In this document: positions 7,009 through 13,907 of the stretch, in pieces
Layout of the letters: the number at the start of each line of letters is the position of its first letter
How positions within the stretch are numbered: the stretch's first letter is position 1
Source: a virus
Direction: 5' to 3' (one strand)
Length of the DNA: 42,012 nucleotides
Virus record (IMG/VR): IMGVR_UViG_3300034062_002801
Span: 1 to 42,012 of that record
Notes under the pieces: generated by a model
What the model was told of the DNA's origin: nothing
Database searches by the model: none
What the model saw: the letters and a program-made list of their open reading frames with translations, nothing else
Program-made: the position numbers and the translations under genes

Positions 7009-7301
7009 ACTGCTGCGACTACAACTGCAACCAGGGGCGCGACTGCCCTGCCCGCGTAGCCAAGGTCGGCCAGCGTGCGCCGGCTGCCGAGCCCCTGCCG
7101 CCGTCGACCTGGCGCGACCGCCTCGAGTACGCGGCCTGGGTGGCGCTGTTCGTGGTGACGGCGCTGCTGATGCTCGCCACCTTCGCGCTGTCAGTGACGC
7201 TGAGCTCCGAGCCCCGCCGCATCGATTGCACTTGGGCCGAAATCAGCCCCGACTTCACGCCCGCCATGCGCGAGGCGTGCCGAAAGGCCAGCCGTGCGTG
7301 A
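7005..7301 (+). CDS. Cys-rich membrane protein
   Basis: 98 aa. The start is taken at the ATG overlapping the previous stop. The N-terminal 17 residues carry four Cys (MNCCDYNCNQGRDCPAR), a possible metal site. A hydrophobic helix spans about residues 45-69 (AAWVALFVVTALLMLATFAL). The C-terminal part is soluble with two more Cys. It overlaps the VRR-NUC gene by 8 nt. Function unknown. Confidence 0.65.
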   Translation: MNCCDYNCNQGRDCPARVAKVGQRAPAAEPLPPSTWRDRLEYAAWVALFVVTALLMLATFALSVTLSSEPRRIDCTWAEISPDFTPAMREACRKASRA

Positions 7302-7605
7302 GCGGGAAGTCGAACGCTACCTGGTCAAGCGCGTGAAAGAGCTCGGCGGTGAGGTGCGCAAGGTGGCTTGGGTCGGCCGCCAGGGCGCGCCCGATCGTCT
7401 GGTGATGCTGCCCGAGTACCGCACGGGCTTTGCGCAAGACGCGGAGACTATATGGGTCGAGCTCAAGAACCCGAAGACAATTGTCAGCTTCCCCGCCAAT
7501 GCACACGAGCGCGCCCAAGCCCGCGAGCACGAGCGCATGCGCCGGCTCGGCCAGCACGTCGAGGTGATTGGCACCATTGAACAAATTGAAAAGTTGTTGT
7601 CATGA
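7294..7605 (+). CDS. VRR-NUC domain nuclease
   Basis: This 103-aa protein is a stand-alone VRR-NUC domain (PD-(D/E)XK superfamily). The N-terminus is REREVERYLVKRVKELGG. The core follows as GAPDRLVML and the ExK motif WVELKNP, then the helix ending in the LGQHVEVI strand. The GTG start overlaps the upstream gene. Family members cut branched or mismatched DNA. Its place between polymerase and SNF2 helicase is a common phage arrangement. Confidence 0.85.
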   Translation: MREREVERYLVKRVKELGGEVRKVAWVGRQGAPDRLVMLPEYRTGFAQDAETIWVELKNPKTIVSFPANAHERAQAREHERMRRLGQHVEVIGTIEQIEKLLS

Positions 7606-7973
7606 TGAAGATCAACGCATACAGCCAGGCGCAGATGATCAAGCTCTTGCTCGACGGCCCGCACACCTGCATGGAACTGGCCGAGGCCACGGGCCTGCAC
7701 TGCGTCACCGTCCAGCAGTACATGCGCGAGCTGCGCCGTGCGGACGCTGCGCACATCAGCGCCTGGGAGAAAGACTCCCGGGGGCGCGACGTGATTAAGG
7801 TCTACAAGCTGGGCGCCGGCAAGGACGCCAAGCGCGAAAAGCTCACCGGCGCCGAGCGCCAGGCCCGCACCCGTGAAAAGCGCAAGGCCCAGGAGATGGC
7901 CCAGGTCATGGCCGGCACCGCGCGCTATGTGCAAGCCGCCAACGGCCGCCTGCGATTCGAGGCTGCAGCATGA
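7602..7973 (+). CDS. Winged-helix protein
   Basis: 123 aa. Residues 5-70 form a winged HTH (QAQMIKLLLDGPHTCMELAE, then HCVTVQQYMRELRRA) with a wing strand (VIKVYKLGAGKDAKR). A basic, probably helical or disordered middle follows (TGAERQARTREKRKAQEM). It overlaps both neighbours by 4 nt. It may regulate phage genes or act in replication; there is no direct evidence for either. Confidence 0.7.
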   Translation: MMKINAYSQAQMIKLLLDGPHTCMELAEATGLHCVTVQQYMRELRRADAAHISAWEKDSRGRDVIKVYKLGAGKDAKREKLTGAERQARTREKRKAQEMAQVMAGTARYVQAANGRLRFEAAA

Positions 7974-8149
7974 AGTGCCCGCTCTGCAACGGCTGGACCG
8001 AGTTGCTCGAGACGCGCAAGCGCGCGGCCGGCACGTATCGACGCTACGAGTGCGGCAAGTTTCATCGGTTTAGCACGCTGAACAACGAGCTGCAGCGCGT
8101 CGACGAGAAGAAGCGCAGCGCCGGGCGCCCGCGCCAAAGCAATGCGTAA
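7970..8149 (+). CDS. Zinc-ribbon protein resembling the NrdR N-terminus
   Basis: 59 aa, ATG overlapping the previous stop. MKCPLCNGWTELLETR, then YRRYECGKFHRFST, resembles the NrdR-type zinc ribbon, but the second metal knuckle is C-x3-H instead of CxxC. The NrdR ATP-cone is absent. The C-terminal 25 residues are basic. Likely a small nucleic-acid-binding protein. Confidence 0.65.
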   Translation: MKCPLCNGWTELLETRKRAAGTYRRYECGKFHRFSTLNNELQRVDEKKRSAGRPRQSNA

Positions 8150-9530
8150 ACCCTACACGCCCCGCCCCTACGCCGGCCTGGCCGAGCGCCACTTGTACGG
8201 CGCCGAGCGCTGTGCGCTGTGGGCCAAGCCCGGCATGGGCAAGACCGTCATCACCATGACGTTCTTGGACACGCTGCACAACGTCGTCGGCGAGGATGCG
8301 CCGAGCCTGGTGCTGGCGCCACTGCGCGTGGCGCGCGACACCTGGGCGCACGAGGCCGGCAAGTGGAAACACCTCACCGGCCTGACGGTGCAGCCCGTGG
8401 TCGGTGACGTGAAGCAGCGCACCGCGGCGCTGCGCACCGAGGCCCAGGTCTACACCACCAACTACGACAACCTGGTCTGGCTGCGCGACCACTTCAAGAA
8501 AGCCGGCAAGGCCTGGCCGTTTCGCACGGTAGTCGCTGACGAGAGCACCAAGCTAAAGGGATTCCGGCTGCGCCAGGGTGGCGTGCGGGCTCAGGCGATT
8601 GCCGGCGTCGCTCACACCGACGTGCGCCGCTGGATCAATCTCACCGGCACGCCGGCCAGCAATGGGCTTGAGGATCTGTGGGGCCAGACCTGGTTTCTCG
8701 ACGCGGGCCAGCGCCTGGGCCGCACGTTCTCGAGCTTTCGCGAGCGCTGGTTTCGGCCGGTCAACAAGGGCCAGTTCCACCAGTGGGTACAGGCCGAATG
8801 GGCGGCCGACGACATTCACGCACGCCTGGCTGACATCTGCCTGACGCTCGACCCCAAGGACTGGTTCGACCTGCACGACCCGATCGTCAACGTGGTCGAG
8901 GTCGAGCTGCCGCCGACCGCCAAGGTCAAGTACCGGGAGATGGAGCGCGAGCTCTTCACGATGATCGGCGCCACCGAGGTCGAGGCCATGAGCGCCGCGG
9001 CCAAGTACAACAAGTGTTTGCAGATGGCCAGCGGCTCGGTCTACCTCGAGGACGGCGCGACCTGGGTGGCCGTGCACGATGAGAAGCTCGACGCGCTCGA
9101 GGAGCTGGTCGATGCCACCGGCACCGATCCGATCCTGGTGAGCTACCAGTTCAAGAGCGACCTGGCGCGCCTCCAGGCGCGTTTCCCGGGCGCCCTGAAC
9201 CTTGCCCTGGCCCGGGACCTGAAAGCCGCTCAGGCGGGCTCTGGCAAGGTCTGGCTGGGTCATCCCGGCAGCATGGGTCACGGCGTCGACGGGCTGCAGG
9301 AGCACTGCAACACCGTAGTGTTTTACAGCCAAGACCCCAACCTCGAGTACCACGACCAGATCCTTGAGCGCGTGGGGCCGATGCGACAATTTCAGGCGGG
9401 CAAAAACCGCCCCGTGTTCGTGCACTACCTGGTCGCACGCGGCACGATCGATGAGCTCGAGATGACCAGGCGAACCACGAAACGCAGCGTGCAGGACGCG
9501 CTGATGGATTACATGAAAGGCAAGCAATGA
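8142..9530 (+). CDS. SNF2-type superfamily 2 helicase
   Basis: This 462-aa protein has SF2/SNF2 motifs in order. Walker A is KPGMGKT (K34). Motif Ia is LVLAPLRVARDTW. The DEAx-like motif II is VADESTKL. Motif III is NLTGTPASNG. Then come LVSYQFKSDL, the GHPGSMGHGVDGLQE segment, and a motif VI variant QILERVGPMRQ, where the usual RxxRxGQ is altered. It is compact, as in other phage SNF2 proteins. It starts 8 nt inside the zinc-ribbon gene. Probably a DNA translocase in replication or recombination. Confidence 0.9.
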   Translation: MRKPYTPRPYAGLAERHLYGAERCALWAKPGMGKTVITMTFLDTLHNVVGEDAPSLVLAPLRVARDTWAHEAGKWKHLTGLTVQPVVGDVKQRTAALRTEAQVYTTNYDNLVWLRDHFKKAGKAWPFRTVVADESTKLKGFRLRQGGVRAQAIAGVAHTDVRRWINLTGTPASNGLEDLWGQTWFLDAGQRLGRTFSSFRERWFRPVNKGQFHQWVQAEWAADDIHARLADICLTLDPKDWFDLHDPIVNVVEVELPPTAKVKYREMERELFTMIGATEVEAMSAAAKYNKCLQMASGSVYLEDGATWVAVHDEKLDALEELVDATGTDPILVSYQFKSDLARLQARFPGALNLALARDLKAAQAGSGKVWLGHPGSMGHGVDGLQEHCNTVVFYSQDPNLEYHDQILERVGPMRQFQAGKNRPVFVHYLVARGTIDELEMTRRTTKRSVQDALMDYMKGKQ

Positions 9531-9760
9531 CAAACCCCGTCAACCCGCTCGACGTCCAGGTCGCCGGCGGGCATTACAAAGACAAGAAGATCCAGCCGGT
9601 CGAGTACATCCACGCCAACAAACTGAACTTCCTCGAGGGCTGCATCGTCAAGCGCATCACCCGCTGGCGCGACAAGCCGGCCGAGTCTCGCTTCCAGGAC
9701 CTCGAGAAGATTAAGCACGAGGTCGACCTGCTGATTGAGATGGAGCAGCGCCATGGCTGA
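9527..9760 (+). CDS. DUF3310 family protein
   Basis: 77 aa with the features I know from DUF3310 phage proteins: VAGGHYKDKKIQPVEYIHAN near the start, then GCIVKRITRWRDKP and a C-terminal helix DLEKIKHEVDLLIEMEQ. It overlaps both neighbours (4 nt upstream, 8 nt downstream). Found in the nucleotide and replication regions of many phages; its biochemical role is not known to me. Confidence 0.8.
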   Translation: MTNPVNPLDVQVAGGHYKDKKIQPVEYIHANKLNFLEGCIVKRITRWRDKPAESRFQDLEKIKHEVDLLIEMEQRHG

Positions 9761-9941
9761 TGAGATCGACCGCGCCCAAAACGAAGTCGAGCGCTCGCTC
9801 GGCGAGGCGCTGCGCGTGCGCCGCCCCGCTGGGCCCTCGTCCACTGGCCGGTGCTTGTACTGCGACAACCTGCTCGACCGCGGCCGTCGCTGGTGCGACA
9901 GCATTTGTCGCGATGACTGGGAGGCCGACCATGCCAAGTGA
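9753..9941 (+). CDS. Small zinc-finger protein
   Basis: 62 aa from the ATG at 9753; an earlier in-frame ATG at 9735 is less likely. It has an acidic helical N-terminus, then CLYCDNLLDRGRRWCDSICR. This is a CxxC...CxxxC arrangement similar to DksA/TraR-like or phage C4 zinc fingers. It overlaps the DUF3310 gene and the next gene. Possibly RNA polymerase or nucleic acid binding. Confidence 0.65.
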   Translation: MADEIDRAQNEVERSLGEALRVRRPAGPSSTGRCLYCDNLLDRGRRWCDSICRDDWEADHAK

Positions 9942-10107
9942 ATACGACGACGCGATCCGCCGCTGCATCGACGAGCAGGTCGAGATGGAGCGCAAGGCCG
10001 CGGCCTGGGACACCCTGCGCCAGATCGCCATTGACGAGCCTTGGGGCCCGATGGCTCTTGCGGTTATGGACGATCTTGTGCATCCTGCACGTGGTTCTAG
10101 CACTTGA
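9931..10107 (+). CDS. Small acidic helical protein, unknown
   Basis: 58 aa, starting MPSEYDDAIRRCIDEQVEME at an ATG inside the end of the zinc-finger gene. Helical, no membrane segment, no family recognised. It is the last gene before the regulatory gap at 10108-10237. Confidence 0.55.
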   Translation: MPSEYDDAIRRCIDEQVEMERKAAAWDTLRQIAIDEPWGPMALAVMDDLVHPARGSST

Positions 10108-10117
10108 TAGAACGACG

Positions 10118-10171
10118 CAAAGCACGATGTCCCCCTAGTGCTTTGGTGACTTTACAAATTTGTAAGGTCAC
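10118..10171. promoter_or_regulatory. Hairpin plus 26-bp palindromic operator
   Basis: CAAAGCAC (10118-10125) pairs with GTGCTTTG (10138-10145), possibly the 3' end of the early transcript though without a T-run. Next to it is a 26-bp near-perfect palindrome at 10146-10171: GTGAC, one mismatch, TTACAAATTTGTAA (10152-10165), one mismatch, GTCAC. The palindrome covers the -35 box at 10151-10156, so it is probably an operator. GTTCTA (10094-10099) and TAGAAC (10108-10113) form a further dyad just upstream. Confidence 0.6.
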
Positions 10172-10179
10172 AATATACA
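10151..10179 (+). promoter_or_regulatory. Promoter of the HTH regulator gene
   Basis: TTTACA (10151-10156), 17-bp spacer, TATACA (10174-10179): the best sigma-70 match in the window, in the only AT-rich stretch of this arm. The predicted start near 10186 leaves a leader of about 52 nt. The dyad AGCAGCTGCT (10211-10220) and a TAGCA half-site (10232-10236) lie in that leader, so both operator types could act here. Confidence 0.7.
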
Positions 10180-10237
10180 TTATGCGTCCCCAAATGGGGG
10201 TTGACGGTTGAGCAGCTGCTAAAGGAAACTGTAGCAA

Positions 10238-10804
10238 ATGCCCCGCTATCAACGCCCCTGGACGCACGTTGACCGCCCCCAAACCGAGTCCCCAGGCCCG
10301 GCCCGGGCACCGTACTACGATCCCGACTGGCGCACCAAGGGCGCCGCGGCCGAGGTGCTCAAGCTGCCGCCCAGGCCCGCCCGGGCGCAGCCCGTGCTGG
10401 AATGCAATCGCATTCCGCTCAGGGACTTATCGGCACTGCTTGAGAAATACGGTGAGCCCGGGGTCTGCCGGCAGCTGAACGTGCACCGCACCACGGTGCG
10501 CCGCTGGCTTAAAGGCGAGGTGCAGATCCCAGGCCACCAGCTGCAGGTGATCCGCCTGCTGCTCGGGCACCTGCCGGGCACCGAGGGCCAGTGGGCCGGC
10601 TGGTCGTTTTTCAAAGGCGAGCTCGTGGCACCCAACGGCAATGCCTTCAAGGCGGGCGACGTGCTTGCCATTGGGCTCGAGCGCCAGCGGGTCAAGGCGC
10701 TTGAGCAGGAGCTCTACGCGCTCAAGATCCGCCTGGCCATTGCCGAGGAAGCTGAACGGCGCCACGCGGGCGCCGCCAACCAGGACCTGGCGGTGCGGGC
10801 TTAG
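10238..10804 (+). CDS. HTH regulator, DUF3653-like; candidate late activator
   Basis: This 188-aa protein has a proline-rich N-terminus. An HTH lies at about residues 66-100 (LLEKYGEPGVCRQLNV, then HRTTVRRWLKG). A WAGWSFFKGELVAPNG motif resembles DUF3653 phage proteins. A C-terminal coiled coil follows (RVKALEQELYALKIRLAIAE). Its ATG follows AAAGGAAA at a long spacing. It has its own promoter with two operator types and is the last rightward gene, facing the end of the late operon. That placement makes it my first candidate for the factor acting at the six late promoters; no sequence proves this. Confidence 0.7.
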   Translation: MPRYQRPWTHVDRPQTESPGPARAPYYDPDWRTKGAAAEVLKLPPRPARAQPVLECNRIPLRDLSALLEKYGEPGVCRQLNVHRTTVRRWLKGEVQIPGHQLQVIRLLLGHLPGTEGQWAGWSFFKGELVAPNGNAFKAGDVLAIGLERQRVKALEQELYALKIRLAIAEEAERRHAGAANQDLAVRA

Positions 10805-10820
10805 CCTGGCGCCCGGCTGG

Positions 10821-11846
10821 TCATTTACTACCTTTCGACGCGCTCTTGGAGCGCAGAAATGTCAGGTAATCGGCGGCGGCCTCCACGTCCCAGAAAGGCT
10901 TAACACGCTCGGCCGGTATTTTCCGCGACGGGTCGATCACAACGGACACGCCCGGCGCCAGGCGCTTGGGCCGGAAGCCCTTCTCCTTGGCAAAATCGTC
11001 GATCACCTTGTAGCCCGAGACGCGGAAGAACCAGTGCACCTCGCCGTCGATCGAGGGCTCGATGCGGGCCTCGTCGACGTGGGTGTGCCCGGCCACCAGG
11101 ATGTGGTCCTTGTGACCGAAGAGCAGCTCGCGCTTCATGCCGTGGGTGTCGGAAAACTGACTCTTGCCTGGGAAGTCGTGGCGGGCGTGGATGCGGATCT
11201 CCTGCCCGCCCGGGAAGTTGAGCGCGAGCCGCGCCCCGTGCGCCTGCAGCGGCCCGCTCGGGCCCTGCTTGACGATGAAGTTGAGCAGGTCCATGCCCTT
11301 CTCCCAGCAGTCGTGATTGCCACCCACGACGAAGAGGTTGGGCGCCAGCCCCAGCATCCACTCGGTGAGCCGCAGCCCGTCGCGAAAGGTCGTGCCCTGG
11401 TTCGCGTAGAGCGCCTTCAAGCGCCCGACCCAGTTGTTGGTCAGGTCGCCCACGTGCCCGGCAAAGAACGCCTTGGTGCGCCCGACCGTGCTCAGGTCGT
11501 GCTCGAGCTGGGCGATGTCGCAGTGGTCGTCGTCGACGTGCGGGTCGCCGACCAGGAATAGGCCGATGGGCCCGGTGGTCTTGACCTGCACGGGGATCAG
11601 CTTGGCCCAGGCCTCGTAGGCGTTGGAGCGGGCCATGCCGGCCTTCTTGCGCGCGATCAGCGCCTCGAGCGGCTCGTTGGGGTCGGGCGCCGGGGTGACG
11701 TTGAGCTCGTCGGCAAAGGGCTGTATGCGGTCTGCCCAGTACCGCACCGTGCTGCGCGGCACGTTAAGCTCGCGTGAGATTGCGTGGTAAGCGTCACCGC
11801 GCCTGATCTTGTCCTCGACCACGGCGCGCAGTTTGTTTCGGTCCAT
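10821..11846 (-). CDS. HTH-metallophosphoesterase fusion
   Basis: 341 aa. Residues 1-45 are a resolvase/Hin-type HTH (HAISRELNVPRSTVRYW). Residues 90-320 are a calcineurin-like phosphoesterase with GDPHVDDDH, HVGDLTNN, GGNHD and GHTH motifs, all metal ligands present. This combination suggests a nuclease or phosphodiesterase targeted to DNA. It is the last gene of the leftward late region; its stop faces the stop of the rightward regulator 16 bp away with no clear terminator between. It overlaps the GNAT gene by 1 nt. Confidence 0.85.
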   Translation of the reverse strand: MDRNKLRAVVEDKIRRGDAYHAISRELNVPRSTVRYWADRIQPFADELNVTPAPDPNEPLEALIARKKAGMARSNAYEAWAKLIPVQVKTTGPIGLFLVGDPHVDDDHCDIAQLEHDLSTVGRTKAFFAGHVGDLTNNWVGRLKALYANQGTTFRDGLRLTEWMLGLAPNLFVVGGNHDCWEKGMDLLNFIVKQGPSGPLQAHGARLALNFPGGQEIRIHARHDFPGKSQFSDTHGMKRELLFGHKDHILVAGHTHVDEARIEPSIDGEVHWFFRVSGYKVIDDFAKEKGFRPKRLAPGVSVVIDPSRKIPAERVKPFWDVEAAADYLTFLRSKSASKGSK

Positions 11847-12262
11847 CAGTCAGCTTTCAGTTGTTTGCGCCAGTACAGCGCGCCCTTGTCCAGCCAGGGG
11901 CGGCTGGGTTCATAGAGCCGGTAGCCCGCGGCAATGAGCGAGTTGCTGCTGGCGGTGTTTTGGTAGGTGGCGGTCACGAGCCAGTTGAGCCCCACGCTGC
12001 GCGCAAAGCGCTCGCGCACGCGCAGCAGGCGCTTTTGCAAGCCCCGGCCCCGCCAGGCCGGCAGCACGCCCGCGCGCACCAGGTAACCGCAGTCGGAGAA
12101 TTGAACGCTCGGCGTTAAGCCCGCAAAGGCGATCGCGCGCTCACCGTCAAAGACCAGCCACCAGGTGCCCGACTCCCACTCCGGCTGCTCGTCGCGCGGA
12201 AAAGTGGCCGCGTGCAGCACGCGCAACAGCTTGTGACTGGGGGCAACGCGCTCGACTCGCAT
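11846..12262 (-). CDS. GNAT-family acetyltransferase
   Basis: 138 aa with the GNAT fold: strands IAFAGLTPSV and GYLVRAGVLPAWRG, the acetyl-CoA loop RGRGLQKRLL (Q/RxxGxG/A type), and the late motif NTASSNSLIAAGYRLYEP. It lies downstream of the lysis genes. Substrate unknown; small phage GNATs may modify host or virion proteins. Confidence 0.85.
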   Translation of the reverse strand: MRVERVAPSHKLLRVLHAATFPRDEQPEWESGTWWLVFDGERAIAFAGLTPSVQFSDCGYLVRAGVLPAWRGRGLQKRLLRVRERFARSVGLNWLVTATYQNTASSNSLIAAGYRLYEPSRPWLDKGALYWRKQLKAD

Positions 12263-12265
12263 GCG

Positions 12266-12763
12266 TCATTGAGGCTGGCTCGGCGGCGTCACACACACGC
12301 CTGCGGTGTAGTTCTGCAGAGCTCTTGCTTTCGCCTCCAAACCTCGAGCATGTTCGTCCAGCGCAATAAGAGCTCTTCCACATTCACCGGCGATGGCGGC
12401 AAAGGGACCAGTAGCTCCGCTGGTGGCGCCGGGATGCTCGGCGGTGCGATCACGGACGGCGTCGGCGAGGGCGGACTCGTAGTCGCGCAGCCGGTGAGCA
12501 GACTCACGAGCAGCAGCGGCAGCAGCCAACTTTTGTTTCTCAAGCTCATTGCGCACCCTTTCAACGGTGGAGGCCAGCGCCTGCTCTTTCGCTCGGGCAG
12601 ACTCGCTCGCGGCCAAGGTTTGCGTGGCAGCCGCCGCGCGCTCGGCGTCCCACTGCTGCTGGATGTCAGCGCGCCCAGTCTTGTGCCCACTGTGGTAGGC
12701 CTTCCAATGCGTGGCGCCCAGCACCACGAGCGCGACCAGCGCAATCACGAGCCTGAGATGCAT
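12266..12763 (-). CDS. Rz: Rz-type inner-membrane spanin
   Basis: 165 aa. A single N-terminal signal-anchor helix (LRLVIALVALVVLGATHW) is followed by a long periplasmic coiled coil rich in Ala, Glu, Lys and Gln, as in i-spanins. It overlaps the endolysin stop by 19 nt. With the embedded Rz1 it would fuse inner and outer membranes at the last step of lysis of a Gram-negative host. Confidence 0.85.
   Translation of the reverse strand: MHLRLVIALVALVVLGATHWKAYHSGHKTGRADIQQQWDAERAAAATQTLAASESARAKEQALASTVERVRNELEKQKLAAAAAARESAHRLRDYESALADAVRDRTAEHPGATSGATGPFAAIAGECGRALIALDEHARGLEAKARALQNYTAGVCVTPPSQPQ
12289..12549 (-). CDS. Rz1: Rz1-type outer-membrane lipoprotein spanin, embedded in Rz
   Basis: The 86-aa ORF lies wholly inside Rz in another frame. 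It starts at the ATG at 12549 and begins MSLRNKSWLLPLLLVSLLTGC, with a signal peptide and lipobox LLTGC (acylated Cys at residue 21). A proline-rich mature part follows (PPSPTPSVIAPPSIPAPP), typical of o-spanins. Longer upstream in-frame starts are rejected because the signal peptide must be N-terminal. Confidence 0.88.
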   Translation of the reverse strand: MSLRNKSWLLPLLLVSLLTGCATTSPPSPTPSVIAPPSIPAPPAELLVPLPPSPVNVEELLLRWTNMLEVWRRKQELCRTTPQACV

Positions 12764-13203
12764 TGCCGGTACTCCTTCTCGCGCCTGAGCGTCAGGCCCT
12801 TGAGCGGCTTTCCTTGGAAATTATCCCAGCGCAAAATTTCCTGGCACGCGCCGGCGTAGTCCTGGGCGTTGAGCTTGCGCACCAGTGTGGATTTGCAAAA
12901 CGCACCCGAGCCGATGTTGTAGCTCAGCGAGATGTAGGCGTCGTACTCGTGCTGGTGCAGTGGCACCTTGACGCACTGCTTGAGCGCGCCCTCGAACTTC
13001 TGCACGTCCTGCAGCGCCCGCACCAGCGCCTGCGGCGGCGTGATCCTGTCGCCCATCATCACACCGGCCGTGGTGCCGAAACCGATGGTGGGCACATCAC
13101 CGGGCACCGGGATGTAGGCCGTGTCGCGATAGCCCTCGTGCACGGCAATGCCTACCAGCGTCGCAGCGCTTAAAGCCAGGCCAGCAAGGGCGCGACGGTT
13201 CAT
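12745..13203 (-). CDS. SAR endolysin, GH24 lysozyme
   Basis: 152 aa. The N-terminus (MNRRALAGLALSAATLVGIA) is a weakly hydrophobic signal-anchor-release segment running straight into the catalytic region HEGYRDTAY, with Glu23 as general acid. PGDVPTIGFGTT follows, supplying Asp36 and Thr39; the spacing to Asp is longer than in T4 lysozyme. It cuts peptidoglycan once released from the membrane. It is preceded by the holin gene (4 bp gap) and overlapped by Rz. Confidence 0.9.
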   Translation of the reverse strand: MNRRALAGLALSAATLVGIAVHEGYRDTAYIPVPGDVPTIGFGTTAGVMMGDRITPPQALVRALQDVQKFEGALKQCVKVPLHQHEYDAYISLSYNIGSGAFCKSTLVRKLNAQDYAGACQEILRWDNFQGKPLKGLTLRREKEYRQCISGS

Positions 13204-13206
13204 TAC

Positions 13207-13452
13207 TTACCGCAATCCCATGCGCCGCTCATGCTCGGCCTGCTGGCGCTTGTCTTCTTTGTGGCGGTAGTACCAGTTGACGCCAAAGCCCGCGACCGCG
13301 ATCAAGATACCGATCAGCACCGCGAACTCGTTGGAGACGAGCCAACCAAACACACTGGCACTGGCGCCGCCGTAGGTGGCCTTGCTGCCAGACGCCGCCA
13401 TCGTTGCGTCAAAAGTGGTCTGCTGCTCTGGTGTCATGCTGCGCGCTTTCAT
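13207..13452 (-). CDS. Holin with possible dual start
   Basis: 81 aa from the ATG at 13452, or 76 aa from the ATG at 13437. One membrane helix lies near the middle (FAVLIGILIAVAGFGVNWYY), preceded by a Gly/Ser/Ala-rich stretch and followed by a highly charged tail (RHKEDKRQQAEHERRM). The two starts differ by MKARS, which adds two positive charges, as in lambda S107/S105. The transcript from the late promoter at 13465-13495 should begin near 13458, leaving 6 nt before the first ATG. Identity as holin rests on position beside the endolysin and on topology. Confidence 0.7.
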   Translation of the reverse strand: MKARSMTPEQQTTFDATMAASGSKATYGGASASVFGWLVSNEFAVLIGILIAVAGFGVNWYYRHKEDKRQQAEHERRMGLR

Positions 13453-13464
13453 ACGAATGACCGC

Positions 13465-13495
13465 ATGGTAGGAGGCGAGCTGCGTTACACGGACA
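13465..13495 (-). promoter_or_regulatory. Late promoter of the lysis genes
   Basis: On the minus strand, TGTCCGTG (13495 to 13488), 17-nt spacer, TACCAT (13470 to 13465). It has the same architecture as five other late promoters and lies 10 bp downstream of a terminator. Confidence 0.75.
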
Positions 13496-13505
13496 CGCGC
13501 CAGGC

Positions 13506-13530
13506 AAAGAAAAGCCCGCACAAGGCGGGC
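13506..13530 (-). terminator. Leftward terminator before the lysis genes
   Basis: On the minus strand, GCCCGC (13530 to 13525), 5-nt loop, GCGGGC (13519 to 13514), then TTTTCTTT (13513 to 13506). It ends the tail-fibre unit just before the lysis promoter. Confidence 0.85.
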
Positions 13531-13556
13531 CAGGATTGCAGCGCTGTGGCGGGCTT

Positions 13557-13898
13557 TTACAAGCCGTCGCCCGGCGTGATGTAGAGCGTCGTGTTGCTCG
13601 CGGCCAGGCCGCTGAAAAACGTGTCGACGTCAAAGCTGAAGATCTCCACGGCACCGGGCACCAGGGGAATGCCGGCCGCTGGGCTGCCCGAGGTCGCAGC
13701 GACAGCCGCAGCCGCTGCAGCTGCCGCACTAACACCCACGCCCAGGTGCACGGTCACGGTGCCCGGGTTGACGATGCGGTACTGGCCAGCAAACACTGCC
13801 TTGGCGGTGGAGCTGGCGCTGGCCTGCACGCCCGTGGGTGCGGTGCTGGCGGCGGTGATGGCAACTGTGTTGCCCAGGGGTTTGAATGCGGATTCCAT
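13557..13898 (-). CDS. Small virion-like protein, unknown
   Basis: 113 aa, beta-rich, with a run of eight Ala in the middle. It starts MESAFKPLGNTVAITAAS and ends FFSGLAASNTTLYITPGDGL. It has the look of a decoration or fibre-associated protein, and its place directly after the fibre genes supports that. No specific family recognised. Confidence 0.6.
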   Translation of the reverse strand: MESAFKPLGNTVAITAASTAPTGVQASASSTAKAVFAGQYRIVNPGTVTVHLGVGVSAAAAAAAAVAATSGSPAAGIPLVPGAVEIFSFDVDTFFSGLAASNTTLYITPGDGL

Positions 13899-13907
13899 AA
13901 TTACTCC

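Noticed and set aside
10804-10821. Bidirectional terminator between the converging transcripts
   Set aside because: Only a weak GC-rich near-palindrome without T-runs is present.
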